Assembly: GCF_002531935.1 (NCBI RefSeq)
Contig: NZ_NWSV01000030.1
Span: 1-64,000, forward strand
From: Rhizobium chutanense
GTDB lineage: Bacteria > Pseudomonadota > Alphaproteobacteria > Rhizobiales > Rhizobiaceae
Reading direction: 5' to 3'
Length of the DNA: 64,000 nucleotides
The first letter of the stretch is position 1, and every line of letters begins with the position of its first letter. Shown piece after piece: positions 15,961 to 23,871 of this stretch. The notes below the pieces were generated by a model. It saw only the letters and a list, made by a program, of their open reading frames with translations. It was not told the origin of the DNA and did not search any database. Position numbers and translations under genes: made by a program.

Positions 15961-16935
15961 ATGGCCAGCATTGAAATGATTGTCGCCGCCCGCGCCCGTC
16001 TGCGCGGCCATGCGAGGCGCACGCCGCTTCTCTCCTCTCCCTTCCTCGACGAGATCGCCGGCCGGCGCCTGTTCGTCAAGGCCGAGTGCCTGCAGCATTC
16101 CGGCTCGTTCAAGTTTCGCGGCGGCTGGTCGGCCGTCTCCGGCCTCGATCCAGCGGTGCGCTCGAAAGGCGTCATCGCCTTCTCCTCCGGCAACCACGCC
16201 CAGGGTGTTGCGCTTGCGGCCAAGCTGCACGATGTCCCCTCCGTCATCATCATGCCGAGCGATGCGCCGAAGCTGAAGATCGCCAACACCCGCGCCTTCG
16301 GCGCCGAAGTGGTGCTCTACGACCGTATCAACGAAGACCGCGACGCGATCGGCGCGAGGCTTTCGGCCGAGCGCGGGCTGACGCTGATCAAACCCTTCGA
16401 CGAACCGCTTGTCATCGCCGGTCAGGGCACGACCGGCCTCGAAATCTCCGAGCAGGCCGAAGAGGAAGGCGTGACATCGGCCGAAGTCCTCGTTCCCTGC
16501 GGCGGCGGCGGATTGACCTCCGGCATCGCGCTTGCCCTTGAAGCCAGCGCCCCCGGCTTTCGCGTCCGCCCCTGCGAGCCCAAGGATTTCGACGACACCA
16601 CCCGCTCGCTCGCCTCCGGCAAGATCGAACGCAACCTGTCGGTATCGGGCTCGATCTGCGATGCGATCGTCACGCCGCAGCCCGGCAACATCACCTTTCC
16701 GATCCTCAAGCGTCTCGCCGGCCCCGGCATCGTCGTCACCGACGAGGAGGCGCTTCGCGCCATGGCGCTCGCCTTCGTCAGGCTGAAGATCGTCGTCGAG
16801 CCAGGCGGTGCGGTGGCGCTCGCCGCCGCTCTCTTCCATGGTGAGACGCTGGAAAGCGATATGGTCGTCGCGGTCACCTCGGGCGGAAACGTCGACGCCG
16901 ATATTTTCGCCATGGCGCTCGAACGCTACGGCTGA
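15961..16935 (+). CDS. Threonine/serine dehydratase-like PLP enzyme
   Basis: A 324-residue fold-type II PLP enzyme. Lys51 in SGSFKFRGG is the Schiff-base lysine; SSGNHAQGVA binds the substrate carboxylate, CGGGGLTSGI the PLP phosphate, and the C-terminal SGGN contacts the ring nitrogen. The start at 15961 has AGGA 9 nt upstream; a Met at 15928 is possible. Without a C-terminal ACT regulatory domain it belongs with catabolic threonine dehydratases or serine/aspartate racemases, and the exact reaction is uncertain. It is convergent with the LysR gene 23 bp away. Confidence 0.88.
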   Translation: MASIEMIVAARARLRGHARRTPLLSSPFLDEIAGRRLFVKAECLQHSGSFKFRGGWSAVSGLDPAVRSKGVIAFSSGNHAQGVALAAKLHDVPSVIIMPSDAPKLKIANTRAFGAEVVLYDRINEDRDAIGARLSAERGLTLIKPFDEPLVIAGQGTTGLEISEQAEEEGVTSAEVLVPCGGGGLTSGIALALEASAPGFRVRPCEPKDFDDTTRSLASGKIERNLSVSGSICDAIVTPQPGNITFPILKRLAGPGIVVTDEEALRAMALAFVRLKIVVEPGGAVALAAALFHGETLESDMVVAVTSGGNVDADIFAMALERYG

Positions 16936-16958
16936 GATATTCGCTGCTGTCAGCTTGC

Positions 16959-17846
16959 TCAGTCGGGCAAAGCGCCATGCACCGACTGCAGCACGAGTTC
17001 GCCGAGCCGCGCCGCGGCCGGCTGCAGTTCGGCTTCCGCCTGATGCAGGACCAGACCGAGCTTCGGCAAGTCGGGCAGACCGAACGCCTCGGGCGCCAGC
17101 GGCCGGAGTTTCGCCGGCAGGCCGATCGGCGTGCGAATGGTCAGACCAAGACCTGCCGCGGTCGCCGCCCAGAGACCGCCGAGGCTGGGGCTGACGAAGG
17201 CCAGCCGCCACGAGATTCCCGCCTCATCGAGCGCTTTGGTCGCCGCACTGCGCAGCAGGCACGGCGCTTCCAGCGAGGCGAGCGGCATCGGCTCGCCGCT
17301 TGTGGCTTGCCAGGCCGGCGGCCCCTCGGCAGGCCCGATCCAGCACATCGGCACGTCACCGATCCGCTCGCAATGCGCCGTCAGCATTCCGTCGCTCCAG
17401 GCAAGCGCCAGATCGAGTTTGCCCGAGGTGACGCGTTCGATGAGTTCGGCATTGCGCACCACCCGCGCCTCGATCCGGACTTTCGGATGGGCGCGCGCGA
17501 AGCGGCCGAGCACCTCCGGCAACAGATTCTCGCCGAAATCCTCCTGCAAGCCGAGCCGCACCCAGCCCTCCAGTTCGACGCTGTTGACGGCCGCAGCCGC
17601 CTCGTCGTTGAGTTCCAGCAGCCGCCTGGCATAGCCGAGCATCGTCTCGCCGGCGTCGGTCAACGCCAGCCCGCGTCCGGCCTTGCGAAAGATCGGCGTG
17701 CCCGCCTGCTCCTCCAGCTTCTTCAGTTGGGCGCTGACCGCCGAGGTCGAACGCCCGAGCCGCTCGGCCGCCTTGGCGAAATTGCCGAGCTCCATGCCGG
17801 TCGAAAAGGTGCGAAGCACATCGAGATCGAAAATCGTTCGCCGCAT
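16959..17846 (-). CDS. LysR-family regulator divergent from a tautomerase operon
   Basis: A 295-residue LysR protein: winged HTH at residues 5-65 (LRTFSTGMELGNFAKAAERL and GRSTSAVSAQLKKLEEQ) and a periplasmic-binding-like effector domain from about residue 90. It is divergent from the tautomerase-cupin-DUF4865 operon with 117 bp between the starts, the usual arrangement for a LysR regulator and its target. A 21-bp imperfect palindrome at 17862-17882 is a plausible binding site. The co-inducer is unknown. Confidence 0.93.
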   Translation of the reverse strand: MRRTIFDLDVLRTFSTGMELGNFAKAAERLGRSTSAVSAQLKKLEEQAGTPIFRKAGRGLALTDAGETMLGYARRLLELNDEAAAAVNSVELEGWVRLGLQEDFGENLLPEVLGRFARAHPKVRIEARVVRNAELIERVTSGKLDLALAWSDGMLTAHCERIGDVPMCWIGPAEGPPAWQATSGEPMPLASLEAPCLLRSAATKALDEAGISWRLAFVSPSLGGLWAATAAGLGLTIRTPIGLPAKLRPLAPEAFGLPDLPKLGLVLHQAEAELQPAAARLGELVLQSVHGALPD

Positions 17847-17861
17847 CAGATAATCCCATTT

Positions 17862-17882
17862 TTAAGGATCATTAATCCATAA
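17862..17882. promoter_or_regulatory. Candidate LysR operator, tautomerase operon
   Basis: An interrupted palindrome, TTAaGGAT - CATTA - ATCCaTAA, in the AT-rich space between the divergent LysR and tautomerase genes. Its position 16 bp upstream of the LysR start fits autoregulation plus activation of the divergent operon. It is predicted from symmetry only. Confidence 0.5.
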
Positions 17883-17963
17883 AATTCTGATTTTCAGCAT
17901 TATCGTGCCGTGCGATGGTTTTGCTGTCAAGGCCGGCGAACGGCCTGCACCATGGAGACCCCG

Positions 17964-18383
17964 ATGCCCTTCGTTCGAATTTCCCTTCGCAAAGGCAAGT
18001 CGCCGGACTATCTCGTCGCACTCGCCGACACCATCCAGCGCGCTCTGGTCGAGACCTTCGACGTGCCCGAAAACGACCGTTTCCAGGCCATCCATCAGCA
18101 TGACGAGAACGAGCTGATCTTCGACCGCAGCTATCTCGCCGGTCCGCGCTCCGACGATTTCGTCTACATCTCGATCACAACAGGCAGACCCCGCACGGCC
18201 GAGATGAAGGCGGCGCTCTACCGGCGGCTCGCCGAACGCCTGGCGCAATCGCCGGGCCTCCGGCCCGAGGATATAATGATCGTCATCAGCACCAGCGCCC
18301 CGGAAGACTGGTCCTTCGGCAACGGCATCGCCCAGATGACCGACCCGGATTGGCGGCTGCGGGCAGCCGGAGGCCGGTCATGA
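17964..18383 (+). CDS. Tautomerase-family protein
   Basis: A 139-residue protein of the tautomerase superfamily. The start at 17964 (MPFVRISLRKGK) is chosen because Met removal exposes the catalytic Pro1; the longer ORF from 17910 would bury it. Other family features are a double beta-alpha-beta layout with IQRALVETFDVPENDRFQAI and the tail APEDWSFGNGIAQM, which resembles the malonate-semialdehyde decarboxylase/cis-CaaD-like long-chain group. It overlaps the cupin gene by 4 bp. The substrate is unknown. Confidence 0.88.
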   Translation: MPFVRISLRKGKSPDYLVALADTIQRALVETFDVPENDRFQAIHQHDENELIFDRSYLAGPRSDDFVYISITTGRPRTAEMKAALYRRLAERLAQSPGLRPEDIMIVISTSAPEDWSFGNGIAQMTDPDWRLRAAGGRS

Positions 18384-18784
18384 GCGCTTCGAACCCGAAG
18401 GCAATGACCGTCAGACGCCCTGGCACGGCGACCCGCTCGCCGGAAGGCGTCGCAACGGCGCCCTTCTGGGTCGAGATGCTGCTTGAAGGCAGCGCCGACG
18501 GCGAGAACACGGCCATGCGCGCCACACTCGATCCCGGCACCATCACCCACTGGCATACGCATCCGAAGGGCCAGTTGCTCTATGTGCTTTCGGGCCGTGG
18601 ATTGGCGCAGAACGAGGGCGGGCCGCTCGAAGAATTGCGTGCCGGTGACGCCGTCTGGTTTGCGCCCGGCGAGCGCCACTGGCATGGCGCCGCCGATGAC
18701 AGCCCCTTCAGCTATATCAGCATCCAGACGGCGGAGAGCGGCAGCATCGTCGAATGGCTGCATCGGGTGGAGACACGCTCATGA
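18380..18784 (+). CDS. Single-domain cupin
   Basis: A 134-residue protein with one cupin barrel. Motif 1 is HWHTHPKGQLLYVLSG, motif 2 GDAVWFAPGERHWHGA, so three His ligands and a Glu/Gln position for a metal are present. The start overlaps the tautomerase stop (ATGA) and its own stop overlaps the next start, so the three genes are translationally chained. It is probably a small metal-dependent enzyme acting on the same compound as its neighbours; this is inference. Confidence 0.9.
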   Translation: MSASNPKAMTVRRPGTATRSPEGVATAPFWVEMLLEGSADGENTAMRATLDPGTITHWHTHPKGQLLYVLSGRGLAQNEGGPLEELRAGDAVWFAPGERHWHGAADDSPFSYISIQTAESGSIVEWLHRVETRS

Positions 18785-19338
18785 TCGCCATGCAATACAG
18801 CTTCACCCTGCCGGCCGATTACGACATGTCGATCATCGACCGCCGCATCCGGGACAAGGGTCCGCTGCTCGACGGCTTTCCCAATCTCGGTTTCAAAGCC
18901 TATCTCAGCGCCCGCAAGGGAGAGTTCGGCAGCCGCGACAATCTCTATGCGCCCTTCTATCTCTGGCGGAAACCGGAAGGAGCGAGCGACTTCCTCTGCG
19001 GCCCCGGCTTCGAAACGCTCGCAAGCGCCTTCGGCTGGCCGCAGGTGAGGACCTGGATCGTCTGGCAAGCAGAAATCTCGGGTGATATCGCCTCAGCCAG
19101 GTTCGCCACGCGCGATATCCTGCAGACGGAGGCTTACGCGCCGCTCGCCGATATCCGCCGCGCCGAAAGCGCGCAGACGGAAGCCGAGATTGCGACGGGC
19201 GACGCCCTCGCCTCCGTCTGCGGTTTCGAGCCGACGACATGGACGCGGGTGCGCTTCAGGCTATGGCGAGAGCTTCCCGAAATCGACGCAGAGACACAAA
19301 GCTATCGCGTCGGTCACCTGTCCCTGGCTCGACCTTAA
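18781..19338 (+). CDS. DUF4865 family protein
   Basis: A 185-residue cytoplasmic protein recognised as DUF4865 from its start MIAMQYSFTLPADYDMSIID and the conserved GFKAYLSARKGEFGS, NLYAPFYLW and GFETLASAFGWP stretches. The start at 18781 overlaps the cupin stop by 4 bp. Family function is unknown to me; the overall shape suggests a ferredoxin-like (monooxygenase-type) fold, which is inference. It ends 2 bp before the convergent LysE gene, so no room is left for a terminator. Confidence 0.85.
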   Translation: MIAMQYSFTLPADYDMSIIDRRIRDKGPLLDGFPNLGFKAYLSARKGEFGSRDNLYAPFYLWRKPEGASDFLCGPGFETLASAFGWPQVRTWIVWQAEISGDIASARFATRDILQTEAYAPLADIRRAESAQTEAEIATGDALASVCGFEPTTWTRVRFRLWRELPEIDAETQSYRVGHLSLARP

Positions 19339-19340
19339 AC

Positions 19341-19976
19341 TCAAACCGTTGCCCGGCGATAGAAGGCGAGCGACCCGGCAAGCGCCAGCAGCGCCCCGCC
19401 GCAGGCCCGCTCCAGCCATAGGGCGCCTGAGGTCTTCAGAAAACGCACCGCCTGCGAGCCGAAAAAGGCGTAGCCGAACATGATGAGGAAATCGAGCACG
19501 GCAAAAACCAGTGCGAGCAGCGCATACTGCGTTGCCTGCGGCAGGGTCGGATCGATGAATTGCGGCAGGAAGGCTGAGAAGAACAGATAGCCCTTCGGAT
19601 TGGTTGCCGCGACCATGAAACTCTTCAGACCGATCGAGAAAGGCGATGTCGCGCCCGCAGGCGTCCCGGACTTCAACGCTGCATCGATCGTGCCCTTCGA
19701 GCGCAGCAGCATGATGCCGAGAAAGGCGAGATAGGCAGCGCCAGCCCATTTCAGCATCGAAAACCAGAATTCCGATGCCGCGAGCAGCGCCCCGAGCCCG
19801 ATCGCCACGGCGCCGATCAGCACGAAATCGGAAAGCACCGCGCCGATCATGCCGGCAATCGCCCGGCGCAGGCCATGCCGCGAACCGTTGGTCAGCGCCA
19901 GCAGCACCGTCGGCCCCGGCGTTGCAATGCCGACGAAGGAAACAGCTTCGAAAGCGACAAGCGTGACGATATCCAT
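19341..19976 (-). CDS. LysE-family amino-acid exporter
   Basis: A 211-residue inner-membrane protein with six predicted helices. The family hallmark ATPGPTVLLALTNGSRHGLR lies after the first helix, and NPKGYLFFSAFLPQFI in the middle. The start at 19976 follows GGGAGGGATC at proper spacing; the ORF extension to 20048 is not conserved. RhtB/LysE members export amino acids and related amines. It is convergent with the DUF4865 operon and downstream of the pyk terminator, so it probably has its own promoter in 19977-20046. Confidence 0.9.
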   Translation of the reverse strand: MDIVTLVAFEAVSFVGIATPGPTVLLALTNGSRHGLRRAIAGMIGAVLSDFVLIGAVAIGLGALLAASEFWFSMLKWAGAAYLAFLGIMLLRSKGTIDAALKSGTPAGATSPFSIGLKSFMVAATNPKGYLFFSAFLPQFIDPTLPQATQYALLALVFAVLDFLIMFGYAFFGSQAVRFLKTSGALWLERACGGALLALAGSLAFYRRATV

Positions 19977-20046
19977 GACGATCCCTCCCAATCCCGGGAT
20001 CGAAACTTGCACGCACAGCAGCCCTTGGCAATGCGGTTCCGTCATC

Positions 20047-20081
20047 AAAAAGCCCGCCGCCTCTCCGAGGCAGCGGGCTTC
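20047..20081 (-). terminator. Terminator of pyk
   Basis: On the minus strand a long GC-rich hairpin (GAAGCCCGCTGCCTC pairing with GAGGCGGCGGGCTT, one mismatch) is followed by a T run. It begins about 19 bp after the pyk stop. Confidence 0.9.
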
Positions 20082-20099
20082 TAAAGGGATGCGATCGGA

Positions 20100-21539
20100 T
20101 CAGATGCCGCTCTGGCCGTCGGAGCCGATATAGGCGATGCGGATCATGTTGGTGGCGCCGGGCGTGCCGAGCGGCACGCCGGCCGAGATGATGATGCGGT
20201 CGCCCGGCTTGCCGAAGCCTTCGTCGGCGACGATGCGGCAGGCGCGGTTGACCATATCGTCGAGATCGGTCGCGTCGTGGGTAACGACGCAATGCAGGCC
20301 CCACACGATCGCCAGACGGCGCGCCGTCTTGATGATCGGCGACAGCGCCAGGATCGGCACCTGCGGACGCTCGCGCGAGGCGCGCAGGCCTGTCGTGCCC
20401 GACGAGGTGTAGCAGACGATCGCCGACAGCTTCAGCGTTTCGGCGATTTGACGGGCGGCAAGCGAGATCGCATCGGCGCCGGTTGCTTCCGGCTGGGCAC
20501 GCTGGGCATAGATGATGCCGGGATAATGCGGCTCGCGCTCGATGGCGGTGGCAATCGACGCCATGGTCGAAACGGCTTCGACGGGATAGTCGCCCGAGGC
20601 CGATTCGGCCGAGAGCATGACCGCATCCGCGCCTTCGAAGACGGCGGTCGCGACGTCCGAGACTTCGGCGCGCGTCGGCACCGGTGCCGAAATCATCGAT
20701 TCCAGCATCTGCGTGGCGACGACCACCGGCTTGCCCGAACGGCGGCAGGCACGGATCAGCTGCTTCTGGATGCCGGGGACCGATTCAAGCGGCATTTCGA
20801 CGCCGAGATCACCGCGGGCGACCATCAATGCATCGGAAAGCTCGATGATCTCTTCGATGCGCTCGAGCGCCTGCGGCTTTTCGATTTTCGACATCAGGCC
20901 GACACGGCCACGGGCGATCTTGCGCACTTCGGCAAGGTCATCGGGACGCTGGACGAAGGACAGTGCTACCCAGTCGACATCGTCGGTGGCGAGCACGGCG
21001 TCGAGATCGGCGCGATCCTTATCCGTCAGTGCGCCGACGCCGAGCAGCGTGTCGGGAAGGCTGACGCCTTTGCGGTCAGAGATGCGCGTACCCGAAATAA
21101 CTGTCGTGACGATGCTCTTGCCGTCGCATTTTTCTGCGCGGAGCGCGAGCTTGCCGTCGTCGATCAACAGGCGGTGGCCGGGCTGTACCGACTCCAGGAT
21201 CTCCGGATGCGGCAGATAGACGCGGTTCTGGTCGCCAAGCGCTTCGTTGTTGTCGAGCGTGAAAGTCTGGCCCGGCTTCAGATCGACCTTGCTGTCGACG
21301 AACTTGCCGACGCGCAGTTTCGGTCCCTGCAGGTCGGCGAGGATGCCGATCGGCCGGCCGGAGCGCGCTTCGACCGAGCGGATGCGCTGGATGAGCGTAC
21401 GCATCAGGTCGTGGCTCGCATGGCTCATATTGATGCGGAAGACGTCGGCACCCGCCTGGTGCAGCTTCTCGATCATCGATTCCTCGGCGGAGGCGGGCCC
21501 GAGGGTGGCGAGGATTTTAATTTTGCGATTACGCTTCAT
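20100..21539 (-). CDS. pyk: Pyruvate kinase
   Basis: A 479-residue pyruvate kinase that converts phosphoenolpyruvate and ADP to pyruvate and ATP. The sequence begins KRNRKIKILATLGPAS; the barrel has INMSHAS, the catalytic Lys in MSKIEKPQA, MVARGDLGVEMP with the Mg ligands and AVMLSAESASGDYP. A C-terminal allosteric-type domain runs from about residue 350. The ATG at 21537-21539 is used; a TTG one codon earlier is also open. The upstream DUF1036 stop and this start share one base (TGATG), so re-initiation coupling is likely. Confidence 0.97.
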   Translation of the reverse strand: MKRNRKIKILATLGPASAEESMIEKLHQAGADVFRINMSHASHDLMRTLIQRIRSVEARSGRPIGILADLQGPKLRVGKFVDSKVDLKPGQTFTLDNNEALGDQNRVYLPHPEILESVQPGHRLLIDDGKLALRAEKCDGKSIVTTVISGTRISDRKGVSLPDTLLGVGALTDKDRADLDAVLATDDVDWVALSFVQRPDDLAEVRKIARGRVGLMSKIEKPQALERIEEIIELSDALMVARGDLGVEMPLESVPGIQKQLIRACRRSGKPVVVATQMLESMISAPVPTRAEVSDVATAVFEGADAVMLSAESASGDYPVEAVSTMASIATAIEREPHYPGIIYAQRAQPEATGADAISLAARQIAETLKLSAIVCYTSSGTTGLRASRERPQVPILALSPIIKTARRLAIVWGLHCVVTHDATDLDDMVNRACRIVADEGFGKPGDRIIISAGVPLGTPGATNMIRIAYIGSDGQSGI

Positions 21540-22024
21540 CAATTCTGGCTTTCTTGCGTCCCTGGGGTGTCGGAGAGCTGAACCATCCAGCTACCCTGGC
21601 GGCCCGTGTCATATTCCTTGAATCCCATCTTCTGGTAACCGCGGGCGTAACAATCCTGCACACCCGTGATCTTGAACTCATTTTCCGCCACGCACATCTG
21701 CACGTCACCCGTCCATCGTCCTCCCCGGGCGGCGTCCTCTGCGTAGAGGTAATAATAGCGCGACTGCAACTCTCCCTCGATGAGCGTGGCGCAGGTCGTT
21801 GCCGGGACCTGCCACCACCCCTCCGTCATCCAGCCATCCTTGGCCCGATAGCCGATCGCAACGCCAACGAGGTTTTGCGTTCCGTTGCAGACGCGAAAAT
21901 CGGCGCGTGCGGCATCTGCGATGAAAAACGGCATGATGGCTGCAAGAGCGAACAAAGCGAGACGGACCAGCGGTCCGGACCGCGTGAGGAAACTTGGCGC
22001 GGCTTGGATCAACACGGCTCCCAA
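21539..22024 (-). CDS. DUF1036 exported protein
   Basis: A 161-residue protein with an N-terminal signal sequence (LALFALAAIMPFFIADAARA) and a mature DUF1036 domain: DFRVCNGTQNLVGVAIGYRA, EGWWQVPATTCATLIEGEL, YYLYAEDA, and a C-terminal FEVKDQQDC-like FKITGVQDCYARGY. Three conserved cysteines suggest a disulfide-stabilised periplasmic domain. The family function is unknown. It is co-directional and coupled with pyk, a frequent pairing in rhizobia as far as I recall. Confidence 0.88.
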   Translation of the reverse strand: MGAVLIQAAPSFLTRSGPLVRLALFALAAIMPFFIADAARADFRVCNGTQNLVGVAIGYRAKDGWMTEGWWQVPATTCATLIEGELQSRYYYLYAEDAARGGRWTGDVQMCVAENEFKITGVQDCYARGYQKMGFKEYDTGRQGSWMVQLSDTPGTQESQN

Positions 22025-22226
22025 ATAGCTCCACGGTTATTCGTATCGGTGTCTTCTTGCGCCGCCGTCAAGCGAAAGTCAACGCAATGCTAATCGATTA
22101 TATTTCCTTTCGCAAACCACCCGTCGAGGGTCCGGCTCAACCTCTGTCCGCCTGCGGCGCTTGAACCTGCCGCAGACGCATGCGATCACTGCGCCGACTG
22201 CGCAAAATGATGAACGGCAATTCCTG

Positions 22227-23015
22227 ATGGATGACTTCCAATCTTTCGAAATCCTATCCGGCAAACATGACAAAGGCATGGTGATCTTAGCAGATCACGC
22301 GATGAACCGCCTTCCCGCCCGATATGGCCGACTCGGTCTGCCCGAGGCGGCCTTCACCCGTCACATCGCCTATGACATCGGTATCGAGGGGCTGACGCGG
22401 CAGCTCTCGGCGAGGCTCGGCGTGCCCGCCGTGCTCGGCGGCTTTTCGCGCCTGCTGATCGACCCGAACCGCGGCGAAGACGATCCGACGCTGATCATGA
22501 AAATATCGGACGGCGCCGTCATACCCTGCAATCATCCGATCACGCCGCAGGAGTGGGACCACCGCATCGAAACCTTCCACCGCCCCTATCACGGTGCCGT
22601 CGCCGCGACGATCGACAAGGTGGCGAACGCTACCGGCCGAGCGCCGCTGGTGCTGTCGCTCCACTCCTTCACCCCGGCCTGGAAAGGCATTCCCCGCCCC
22701 TGGCACGCCGCGGTGCTTTGGGATAGCGACCGTCGCGCCGTCGGCCCGCTACTCGACGGGTTGCGCGCCGATCCCGATCTTGTCGTCGGCGACAACGAAC
22801 CCTATGACGGCGCACTGAAGGGCGATACCATGTACCGCCACTGCATGATCACAGGCATTCCGCATGCGCTGCTCGAGGTGCGGCAGGACCTGATCGCAGA
22901 CGAGACCGGCATATCCGCATGGGCCCAACGCCTGACGCCGATCTTTGCGGCGATGAATGCCGATCCCGCCTTGCACGAATACGACGTGCACCTGTCGCGC
23001 ACCGGCCCCTATTGA
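22227..23015 (+). CDS. N-formylglutamate amidohydrolase family protein
   Basis: A 262-residue member of the FGase family, Zn-dependent amidohydrolases related to HutG. Typical stretches are GMVILADHAMNRLPARYGRL, RHIAYDIGIEGLTRQLSARL, FSRLLIDPNRGEDDPTLI, VLSLHSFTPAWKG and MYRHCMITGIPHALLEVRQD. The ORF is open from a TTG at 22161, but the ATG at 22227 fits homologous starts better. No other histidine-utilisation gene is near, so the physiological substrate is open. It is followed at 32 bp by the DUF1244 gene. Confidence 0.88.
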   Translation: MDDFQSFEILSGKHDKGMVILADHAMNRLPARYGRLGLPEAAFTRHIAYDIGIEGLTRQLSARLGVPAVLGGFSRLLIDPNRGEDDPTLIMKISDGAVIPCNHPITPQEWDHRIETFHRPYHGAVAATIDKVANATGRAPLVLSLHSFTPAWKGIPRPWHAAVLWDSDRRAVGPLLDGLRADPDLVVGDNEPYDGALKGDTMYRHCMITGIPHALLEVRQDLIADETGISAWAQRLTPIFAAMNADPALHEYDVHLSRTGPY

Positions 23016-23047
23016 ACGAAAGCCCCATTGAACGGAAGGAAAGCGAG

Positions 23048-23353
23048 ATGACCGCGCTCAGCAAGGAACAACAGACCGAATTCGAGGCCGCCGCCTTCCG
23101 CCGCCTTGTCGCGCATCTCCGGGAACGCAGCGACGTCCAGAACATCGACATGATGAATCTGGCCGGCTTCTGCCGCAACTGCCTGTCGAACTGGTACCGC
23201 GAAGCCGCCGAGGCCGAGGGCGTCGCGGTGACCCGAGACGAATCGCGCGAGATGGTCTACGGCATGCCCTACGAGGACTGGAAGAAACTCCACCAGAACG
23301 AGGCCTCGCCTGTGCAAAAGGCTGCTTTTGAACTGAACAAGCCACACAAATAA
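23048..23353 (+). CDS. DUF1244 family protein
   Basis: A 101-residue protein identical in plan to DUF1244: FRRLVAHLRERSDVQNIDMM, GFCRNCLSNWYREAAE with the conserved CRNCL cysteines, MVYGMPYEDWKKLHQ. The start at 23048 has GGAAGGAAAG upstream. The two cysteines within a helix-turn could bind metal, but this is not established. Likely in one transcript with the FGase-family gene. Confidence 0.92.
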   Translation: MTALSKEQQTEFEAAAFRRLVAHLRERSDVQNIDMMNLAGFCRNCLSNWYREAAEAEGVAVTRDESREMVYGMPYEDWKKLHQNEASPVQKAAFELNKPHK

Positions 23354-23444
23354 CCCGCTTGCCCCCTAACGGGCTTGACCGTGACGCCGCTTCGCGGCAG
23401 TCACGTGCATCCAAAATTGATCACCGAAAAATCAGGAGAACACG

Positions 23445-23708
23445 ATGTCTGATGCTCATGGCGTCGCCCGCGACCAGCTTCGCGCTTTCATCGAGCGCAT
23501 TGAACGGCTGGAAGAAGAAAAGAAGACCATCGCCGACGACATCAAGGACGTCTATGGCGAAGCCAAGGGAATGGGCTTCGACACCAAGATCCTGAAGAAG
23601 GTCGTGGCGTTGCGCAAGAAGGACGAGCAGGAGCGCATGGAAGAGGAAGCCATCCTCGACACCTACCTGCACGCGCTCGGCATGATCGAGGCTCCGCCGG
23701 AAGGCTGA
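23445..23708 (+). CDS. GapR-family (DUF2312) nucleoid-associated protein
   Basis: An 87-residue coiled-coil protein of the DUF2312 family, of which Caulobacter GapR is the studied member; GapR binds overtwisted DNA ahead of moving polymerases and helps topoisomerases. Conserved parts are [39 protein letters not shown] and the lysine-rich [12 protein letters not shown]. An AGGAGAACACG ribosome binding site precedes the ATG. It is followed by its own terminator. Function is carried over from the family. Confidence 0.9.
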
Positions 23709-23733
23709 TCGGCCTGACATACCGATGTTGACC

Positions 23734-23765
23734 AAGCCGCTGGAGCGATCCGGCGGCTTTTCTTT
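23734..23765 (+). terminator. Terminator of the GapR-like gene
   Basis: AAGCCGC (23734-23740) pairs with GCGGCTT (23753-23759) and a TTTCTTTT run follows. It sits 26 bp after the stop codon. Confidence 0.85.
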
Positions 23766-23816
23766 TGCATAGAACGCGCCCGACCAAACGGCCACTCCGC
23801 CCGGCTCGAAGCGGCT

Positions 23817-23849
23817 AAAAGAAAAACCGCCGGATGGCTCCGGCGGTTT
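23817..23849 (-). terminator. Terminator of the DUF882 gene
   Basis: A perfect 11-bp stem, AAACCGCCGGA and TCCGGCGGTTT, around a 4-nt loop at 23824-23849, with a T-rich run beyond it on the minus strand. It begins 23 bp after the DUF882 stop and could work in both directions. Confidence 0.88.
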
Positions 23850-23871
23850 CGGTATTTTATGATCGGCCGGC

